Source: Aplectana chamaeleonis | Lineage: Eukaryota; Nematoda; Chromadorea; Rhabditida; Cosmocercidae | Direction of reading: 5' to 3' | NCBI GenBank assembly: GCA_029168955.1 | Contig: JAPDOI010000886.1 | Span: 62,001 to 126,000, forward strand | DNA length: 64,000 bases | Shown: piece by piece, positions 60,301-64,000 of the stretch | How positions within the stretch are numbered: position 1 is the stretch's first letter | Layout of the letters: each line of letters opens with the position of its first letter | Notes under the pieces: generated by a model | The model's input: the letters and a program-made list of their open reading frames with translations, nothing else | What the model was told of the DNA's origin: nothing | Database searches by the model: none | Position numbers and translations under genes: made by a program

Positions 60301-61525
60301 TGTGTGATTCGGGGCGCTGAAAAATCGGAAAACCCCTGATTGGACTTCAATGTCAGGAGAGGTCAAAAAAATAATTTTTCTGGGTAGGGCTGTTGCAGTG
60401 TTTATTTTGAAGAGGACCATCAAAAAAAAGCTTTCGGCTCCCAGGTAGATCCGACCACTTTGAGCCAATTACGGCCGGTGTGACTTGACCTATAACGTCC
60501 GCTTTTGCTGAAAATCGTTTGGAAGCGTTGTTCGAAGAAGACCTCTCAAATTGTTTTGCACAAGGGGTTAAGGTCACAAGCTCGGTGGGAGGGGGGCCGC
60601 ACCGGATCCAAAGCTGGAGGAGGGGGGGGGGGCGCACCTCTTACGGGCCGATCACACCGCTACGCCTTACCCTGAGGGGGGCACCGTGGTACCGCACTTG
60701 GCCGCATCCATTTTTTTCGAACAGCAACGACTCTTCTGATTTTGACAGAATAAGGAAACACCGGGTGGGTGCACAAATTCAGTGCGGCACAGTTAAATTG
60801 ACGTGGCCAAGTCCATCGCGCCATAATGCCAGCCCGCTACGATAGTACCAAAAAGTAGCAATGCCGAACATCAGAAACCGGAAAAGGTAGGACAAAACAG
60901 TTTCGATTTTTCAACAGACCAGATTTACCTCGTTTGATGTTTTTTTAATCACCGAAAATTTTTGAAATCGGGATAGTATTGCAGAATCGCGACTCAGCTG
61001 CATGTCTTCAGAAAAGGTACAACAAAGGTCTATCAAGAAAACAAAAAACCTCAAATGGTATTTTGAGCACTTCAAGAGTAGAACATGAATTCAATTATGG
61101 AGTTTAATTTTAATAATGCCCTTCAGAATGGAGCCAGCTCGCTCGCGCCACAAAGGTAGTTAACTGATCCTGGACCGCGGAACTGCGCAACTGCCGTTTT
61201 CGTTCAATGAGATGTCTATAACTATATATAAAAAGTTATATTAAAACTGAACGACTCACAGACTTCGGAGGAAATCGTCTTGTTAACCAGGGAATTCAAA
61301 TTCTCACAAGTAGCCGATGACGGCACATCAAAAATGGACGATGGGATGTCACAAATTCTAAAACGAAAAACGAGCTTCCAAAACAGTTACGTGCGCATTT
61401 TATGAGGCATTAACTGAGCACATATTATTTAAGAGGATAACGAACGTTTTCTCGTCACTAAAGAAGGAAACCTGCACGTATCGCACATCACCATTGCCCA
61501 GAATTTGATCCGATTCCTCAGTCAT
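45203..61525 (-). CDS. wdr-12: WDR12 homologue (ribosome biogenesis, PeBoW complex)
   Basis: Twelve exons in consistent phase give 434 residues (human WDR12 is about 423): 61525-61446, 61357-61260, 52151-52057, 51990-51880, 51824-51707, 51641-51547, 50666-50552, 50471-50392, 50333-50207, 48772-48647, 47699-47570, 45332-45203. An N-terminal ubiquitin-like NLE domain ([55 protein letters not shown]) precedes DWVSSIQ and WD40 repeats, with a lysine-rich linker ([10 protein letters not shown]) before the later repeats as in WDR12. WDR12 binds Pes1 and Bop1 and is needed for 60S subunit maturation in the nucleolus. The exon 5 donor (GTCAGG) was chosen because the stronger GTAGGC two codons later would put a stop in exon 6. 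Intron 2 is 9.1 kb. Confidence 0.92.
45580..47205. mobile_element. Large foldback palindrome, CACGTG-rich
   Basis: Arms of roughly 800 bp are inverted copies. GGGGTCCGATTC near 45610 mirrors GAATCGGACCCC near 47178, GATGCCCATGACTGAACACG at 45809 mirrors its inverse near 47010, and GATCAGGCGCCTATCAGCCG mirrors CGGCTGATAGGCGCCTGATC near 46957. The centre is near 46450. At least nine CACGTG hexamers occur, and one arm has GTATAAAAG at 45879. No transposase was recognised. It occupies wdr-12 intron 11. Confidence 0.8.
47221..47378 (-). mobile_element. tRNA-derived SINE in wdr-12 intron 11
   Basis: Nearly identical to 34136-34293: tRNA-like head with CCCCCGGAAGGGG and GGTTCAATCTC on the minus strand, tail GATCAACTCAGCACCTTGTG. 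Downstream, 47467-47510 (ACGATTTTGGATGTTTTTTG, CCGTAACTG) matches sequence next to the other copy inside the DNA transposon. The two may therefore have been duplicated together. Confidence 0.75.
47570..48772 (-). CDS. wdr-12: wdr-12 exons 10-11: WD repeats
   Basis: Exon 10 (48772-48647) encodes [17 protein letters not shown]. Exon 11 (47699-47570) encodes [20 protein letters not shown] and [14 protein letters not shown]. Compare SGSTDRHIRLWDPR and SHTGWVTSVKWSP in human WDR12. Exon 11 leaves in phase 2 and the last exon supplies one base. Confidence 0.92.
48773..50206 (-). other. wdr-12 intron 9 with a MITE
   Basis: It holds the TTAA MITE at 49607-50064. A plus-strand open frame near 48839-49014 ([20 protein letters not shown]) has some protein character but no recognised relative, and may be a fragment of an unrelated repeat. 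Nothing else was seen. Confidence 0.4.
49607..50064. mobile_element. TTAA-flanked MITE, copy 6
   Basis: The left flank is TTAG at 49603-49606 (probably mutated) and the right flank TTAA at 50065-50068. Ends are AGGCAGTGCCCACGATAAAT and TTTTCATTGTGAACACTGCC. The interior resembles copy 2 (13742-14225) near the right end. Confidence 0.7.
50207..50666 (-). CDS. wdr-12: wdr-12 exons 7-9: WD repeats and basic linker
   Basis: Exon 7 encodes [13 protein letters not shown]...[12 protein letters not shown]. Exon 8 encodes the acidic/basic linker [20 protein letters not shown]. Exon 9 encodes [18 protein letters not shown] and [16 protein letters not shown]. The order and the linker position match human WDR12 ([20 protein letters not shown]). 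Confidence 0.92.
50667..51546 (-). other. wdr-12 intron 6
   Basis: A GC-rich block at about 50755-51000 interrupts otherwise AT-rich intron. No exon or identifiable element was found. Confidence 0.4.
51547..52151 (-). CDS. wdr-12: wdr-12 exons 3-6: end of NLE domain and first WD repeats
   Basis: Exon 3 encodes [20 protein letters not shown] and EEYNVET. Exon 4 encodes [20 protein letters not shown] and PDWVSSIQ, the family's DDWISSI signature. Exons 5-6 encode a diverged first WD unit ([18 protein letters not shown], then [20 protein letters not shown]). The first repeats are less canonical than in vertebrates. Confidence 0.82.
52152..55085 (-). other. wdr-12 intron 2, left part
   Basis: No further coding exon is needed by the protein alignment here. 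The stretch 52340-52570 holds an inverted-repeat element (CACTGTGG.GCG.TGCACTTGGCCAAGCCCAT against ATGGGTGTGGCCAAATGCGT...CCACAGTGG) related to sequence at 60660-60830. A plausible minus-strand donor at 53733 (ACCGA/GTAAGT) ends an open stretch without recognised protein relatives. Nothing else is clear. Confidence 0.4.
55086..55780. mobile_element. Nested palindromic element with GTAACTT repeats
   Basis: Outer ends CTCAGAAAAATCAGAACAAG and the inverse of ACCTTGTTTTCATTTTTCTGAG form terminal inverted repeats. Inside are many ATGTAACTTACATTTA-like units. A near-perfect 50-bp-arm hairpin lies at 55497-55608 (ACAGGCCATAAAACGGCC, CTCACCGTCGACTGCGTACC). No coding content. Confidence 0.7.
56383..56529. 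repeat. Hairpin element with CACCGAGTTTGCG arms
   Basis: The left arm (AACGTTGGCATGGATCCTGA..., 56383-56452) and right arm (to 56529, ...GGATCCACGCCGACGTT) are about 67 bp inverted copies around a 10-bp loop. A single related arm with CACCGAGTTTGCGCCAACCT lies near 27457. Confidence 0.65.
56637..56840 (+). repeat. Direct repeat flanking LINE copy C, left copy
   Basis: About 200 bp including GTCAGGAGAGGTCAAAAAAT, TAATTTTTCTGGGTTGGGCT and GCCGGTGTGACGG recur at 60323-60497 in the same orientation with moderate divergence. The LINE target site lies exactly at the end of this left copy. Confidence 0.7.
56841..56851 (+). repeat. Target-site duplication, 5' copy (LINE C)
   Basis: AAAACAGGCCT is repeated exactly at 60172-60182, directly after the A-rich tail of LINE copy C. 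Confidence 0.8.
56861..57650 (+). pseudogene. LINE copy C: 2A-like motif and endonuclease, frameshifted
   Basis: The frame from the ATG at 56861 reads [20 protein letters not shown] to [20 protein letters not shown], then breaks inside the finger. The finger's second half and [15 protein letters not shown] are in the frame from 57115. [20 protein letters not shown] is in the frame from 57312. The ATG at 56861, conserved as SYVRA in copy A, is the best candidate start of the intact ORF. Confidence 0.75.
57651..58623 (+). pseudogene. LINE copy C: rest of endonuclease and linker
   Basis: Contains the GDFNAH remnant, [20 protein letters not shown], then [20 protein letters not shown]. In-frame stops follow KKEQ (58240) and the next block. 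The stretch to 58623 keeps [15 protein letters not shown], the entry into the RT domain. Confidence 0.75.
58624..59841 (+). pseudogene. LINE copy C: reverse transcriptase
   Basis: 405 codons with [74 protein letters not shown] and [12 protein letters not shown]. Unlike copy B it keeps the GYRPISL motif but lacks about 45 residues after QAVVKA. A frameshift near 59830 leads into the C-terminal finger frame. Confidence 0.88.
59839..60134 (+). pseudogene. LINE copy C: C-terminal finger domain
   Basis: The frame reads [40 protein letters not shown] and [20 protein letters not shown], then a stop. The CPDCG...HDTAHLFNC pattern is the C-terminal cysteine/histidine finger common to many APE-type LINE reverse transcriptases. 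Confidence 0.85.
60172..60182 (+). repeat. Target-site duplication, 3' copy (LINE C)
   Basis: AAAACAGGCCT, matching 56841-56851. Confidence 0.8.
60323..60497 (+). repeat. Direct repeat flanking LINE copy C, right copy
   Basis: Shares GTCAGGAGAGGTCAAAAAAA, TAATTTTTCTGGGTAGGGCT and TACGGCCGGTGTGAC with 56637-56840. The right copy is about 140 bp beyond the LINE 3' duplication. Confidence 0.7.
60498..61259 (-). other. wdr-12 intron 2, right part
   Basis: Contains G/C-rich sequence at 60580-60830 related to the 52340-52570 element (GTGGTACCGCACTTGG, TGGCCAAGTCCATCGCGCCA), then AT-rich sequence up to the exon 2 donor. No exon was seen. Confidence 0.4.
61260..61525 (-). CDS. wdr-12: wdr-12 exons 1-2: start and NLE ubiquitin-like domain
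   Basis: Exon 1 (61525-61446) encodes [20 protein letters not shown] followed by FFSDEKT. Exon 2 (61357-61260) encodes [20 protein letters not shown] then [12 protein letters not shown]. These align with the AVDDVPFSIP and LSNIINKLL segments of human WDR12. Exon 1 leaves in phase 2 and exon 2 in phase 1, which fits exon 3 (acceptor TTCTCTTTAG at 52152) nine kilobases away. Confidence 0.88.
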
Positions 61526-61526
61526 C

Positions 61527-61540
61527 ACTGAAAAAAAAAA
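61527..61540 (-). promoter_or_regulatory. Candidate trans-splice acceptor of wdr-12
   Basis: On the minus strand a run of ten T bases followed by CAG ends at 61528, two bases before the ATG at 61525. A strong acceptor this close to the first codon is typical of spliced-leader addition in nematodes. No upstream coding exon is apparent. Confidence 0.5.
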
Positions 61541-62380
61541 CGGGAGAAACATGGGATTTTAAGAGCAGGATTTTTCCATGGAGTGTAGACACAAAGCCGA
61601 GACGTTTAGAAGAAAAAAAAAAGACAACGAAAAAAAAGGAAAAATGAATTGGAAAACGCCTCGCAGCCGTCGAAAGAAATTGTAGAGCGATTGGAGCTTT
61701 CTTTCACGATGGAGCGCGGCAATCGCGATGGTGCGCATCAGGGCCAGGGGTGCGCGAAAAATTTTTTAAAAATTTCAGAAAACAGAAAATCGGGTTTGTC
61801 AGAAAACAGAAATTAGAAAACAGAAAGACCAAAACGGCCAGAAAACAGAAAATTTTAAGAAAAAAAATACTCATTGCCTTTTAACTTTTTTTTTTCAAGA
61901 GAAAAGAGAGTGTAATTCTGAACATCTTTGCTATACTTGTAACACGATATCTATGAGACTGGACAATTAACTAATAAGACACTGATAGTAGCGATGGCTC
62001 GTCAATGACAGGTAAATCATCATTAAAGGCACTCACTCTGAGAGTTTTAGCCGAGAAATAGCACAACAGGCTCCACAACGGTTCTTGATGTGCTATTTCT
62101 CGAATATTTCTCAATTGTTTCTTGATTATCAGGCGGCTAAGATCATGTTGTTCACGAAATAGCCTAGAAGTAGCCTAGCAATAACCGAGAAATAGCCAAG
62201 ACGTGACAGGCACACCAACACGCGACGCGGCCTCTCCCGGCTCGCGGAACAGCCGCCTTTGCCCCCTGCAGCTCGGCGAGGCCTCCTGGTGCTAGGCGGG
62301 TCCAAGTACCGTAAACTTGGGTAGTTGAACCGACCGCGGTGTCGACATCCAAATCATGCCTCAGGAATGCGTCGTGTGCA
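61541..62380. other. Gene-free region right of wdr-12
   Basis: Includes an A-rich patch at 61780-61860 with repeated CAGAAAACAGAAA words. Positions 62040-62200 carry inverted CGAGAAATAG/CTATTTCTCG words that pair with similar words at 62670-62790, so the hairpin below may be the core of a larger element. The wdr-12 promoter should lie here if the gene is not part of a longer operon; no motif was recognised. Confidence 0.4.
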
Positions 62381-62610
62381 GTTCAACTCCGCATTGCTGT
62401 TCAGTCCAGTAAAGTGCACGCCGATTGCAGAAGCGTGCTGCGGCGCGGTTGCGAGGAACCTCAGACAGAGATGTAGGGTCACCCGGGCGGTTTTGCCTTT
62501 GATGCCCATGTGATCCCACATCCCTGTCTGAGGGTACTCGCAACCGCGCCGCAGCACACTTTCGCAATCGGCGTGCGCATTGCGGACTGAACGGCAATGC
62601 GGAGTTGAAC
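62381..62610. repeat. Long-arm hairpin
   Basis: The left arm 62381-62474 (GTTCAACTCCGCATTGC, AAGTGCACGCCGATTGCAGA) and right arm 62519-62610 (ending GCAATGCGGAGTTGAAC) are inverted copies around a 44-bp loop. Probably the core of a foldback transposon. Confidence 0.65.
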
Positions 62611-62881
62611 TGTACATCCCTTGAAGAGCATTATTTGGCGTCCATTTCGCGGTGAACACTTTTTGGCGGTTATTTCTAGGCTATTGCGCGGCAACCAGCT
62701 TCTTCCCGACCATTTTCCGGCCATCACGCCGAAAGCAGGCATTTCTTGGCTATCTATTGGCTATTGATCGGCTATTGATCGGGTGAATTTCTCAGAGAAC
62801 GCCAGCCAGTACGTCAGCACAGTAGGGGTCGCTTCCCTCGTTGTCAGCAGCTGCTGCTGACAGCGAAGGTTTGCACTCGAT

Positions 62882-63030
62882 CTTTTATCGCGAACCCTAA
62901 CACCTACTCAGTACTTCGGTACAATAGGGGTTGCTGCTGACAGCGATGGTTTGCACTCGATCTTTGCCCTGGGATGCAACCCCTATTGTGCCAAAGTACT
63001 GAGTAGGTGAGCAGGGTTCGCGATAAAATC
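62882..63030. repeat. Hairpin with an embedded direct repeat
   Basis: Arms 62882-62933 and 62975-63030 are inverted copies (TTATCGCGAACCCT, ACCTACTCAGTACTT, CAATAGGGGTTGC). In addition, TGCTGCTGACAGCGA followed by GGTTTGCACTCGATCTTT occurs at 62853 and again at 62933. The arrangement suggests a duplicated or rearranged end of a foldback element. Confidence 0.6.
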
Positions 63031-63846
63031 TTTTGCTGAGTTCTCTTCATGAGAATGCAGGTTTCACCAACACAAAAGTGAGAAAAGTGAAAAGTTGCAG
63101 GAGAAACGCACAGAAACAGCTTAGAACAGCATTGGTGGGTGTGCGCACGCCCAAGTAACATGATTCATATAAGTGCTGGTTTTTTTGTTTCGCAAACTTC
63201 ATGCTTTTGCGGAAGCAGCAAATGCCGCGCAATATCAGTAGAAAAATGAGAAATTGTGGTGAGCGCGAAGCGCTCACCAGATTTGGCTTTGATTCGCCAT
63301 CGCGCAACCCCCTGATCTCAGTATCAGGGTCCAGAGTAAACGTAGGAAGACCGCTCTTTTTGCATTTAATACACTTTAGGAGGCTAAATAACTGTTCAAA
63401 AATTGGTCCGGAATGGTTACCTGAGATTCGAGAAAAATTGTCAAAACCACGTCATTTTGGTCGAAAAAAGGGTTCATCTCCTTTTTTTTCAGTTGGCGTA
63501 CACGATCTTGTTGGAACACTTAACGTTGAGCTAAGAAGCTCATTTTTGGCCAGAAAGTTGGTTATGATTGCACCTAGCTCCTGTCAAAATTTGAAGTTGG
63601 TAGCTCAATTTTTGTGGAACCTCAAAATTGAGGGTCAGGAAAGTCAAAAACACGTAAGCATGTTATTATAAACCATCCGACGTTTACTCATCCGTAAAAA
63701 TGAACTAATGAAATAAACACCGTTACTGATAGGCTTTTGCTCAGGATTGAACGCGCCCTGAAACGGGGCAACGCTTCAATCAATGCGGCGGGATCTCGGA
63801 AGTACTTTTTGGAACGCCGCACGGTGTGAATCAGAAGTGGGCCACA
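63031..63846. other. Gene-free stretch
   Basis: No supported exon or RNA gene. A plus-strand frame at 63201-63671 is open but has no recognisable protein character. Confidence 0.4.
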
Positions 63847-64000
63847 GAACGCCGTAGAAAGTGTGAGGGACCCAAATAACAGTGCACCGGGCGCCGTAGA
63901 AACTGTGTGGGACCCAAGTGAGAGTGCGCAGGACGCCGTAGAAAGTGTGTAGGACCCAAATAACAGTGCACCGGGCGCCGTAGAAACTGTGTGGGACCCA
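63847..64000. repeat. 42-bp minisatellite, runs off the window
   Basis: Units beginning CGCCGTAGAAA repeat every 42 bp (63851, 63894, 63936, 63978 approximately). Two alternating variants, ACCCAAATAACAGTGCACCG and ACCCAAGTGAGAGTGCGCAG, make an 84-bp higher-order period. The array is cut by the window edge. Confidence 0.8.

Noticed and set aside
1..64000. CRISPR arrays, bacterial operons, rRNA genes
   Set aside because: No regularly spaced identical short repeats with unique spacers, no ribosome-binding-site-preceded gene runs and no rRNA signatures. The 42-bp minisatellite has no spacers.

Overview
The window looks like nematode genomic DNA, most likely a clade V species with long, repeat-filled introns (diplogastrid or strongylid type). 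I base this on short TTTTCAG or TTTAG splice acceptors, candidate spliced-leader acceptors lying directly on start codons, and the gene content. No bacterial-type gene, rRNA gene or CRISPR array was seen. Three protein-coding genes could be resolved exon by exon with consistent reading phase; most of the remaining sequence is transposon-derived.

Positions 6089-23956 (+) carry a 521-residue, single-pass leucine-rich-repeat membrane protein in 6 exons, with a 12.2 kb first intron. Positions 61525-45203 (-) carry a 12-exon, 434-residue homologue of the ribosome-biogenesis protein WDR12, with a 9.1 kb second intron. Directly downstream on the same strand, 44873-29670 (-) carries an 18-exon, 566-residue homologue of the corepressor CIR1. 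The two minus-strand genes are 329 bp apart, which suggests a nematode operon. The CIR1 homologue ends in a run of short phase 1-1 exons that repeat an Arg-rich/Asp-Ser-Ser-Ser/acidic unit, an apparent tandem exon expansion.

Mobile DNA fills the introns. Three defective copies of one APE-type non-LTR retrotransposon (PHD-like finger, endonuclease, YADD reverse transcriptase, a 2A-like NPGP motif) lie at 31410-35380, 37761-41110 and 56852-60171. All are antisense within host introns, and two have clear target-site duplications. The first is split by a 1.3 kb inverted-repeat DNA transposon with a 3-bp TAA duplication, which itself carries a tRNA-derived SINE. Other families are a TTAA-targeting MITE (at least six two-ended copies), two tRNA-like short element families, a 1.6 kb foldback palindrome rich in CACGTG, several smaller hairpin elements, and a 42-bp minisatellite that runs off the right edge.

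Region by region: 1-6080 gene-free with repeats; 6.1-24.0 kb LRR gene; 24.0-29.7 kb convergent intergenic repeats; 29.7-44.9 kb CIR1 homologue with two LINE copies in introns; 45.2-61.5 kb WDR12 homologue with foldback, SINE, MITE and a third LINE in introns; 61.5-64.0 kb gene-free hairpins and minisatellite. All protein assignments come from recognising sequence motifs by eye, without any database search.
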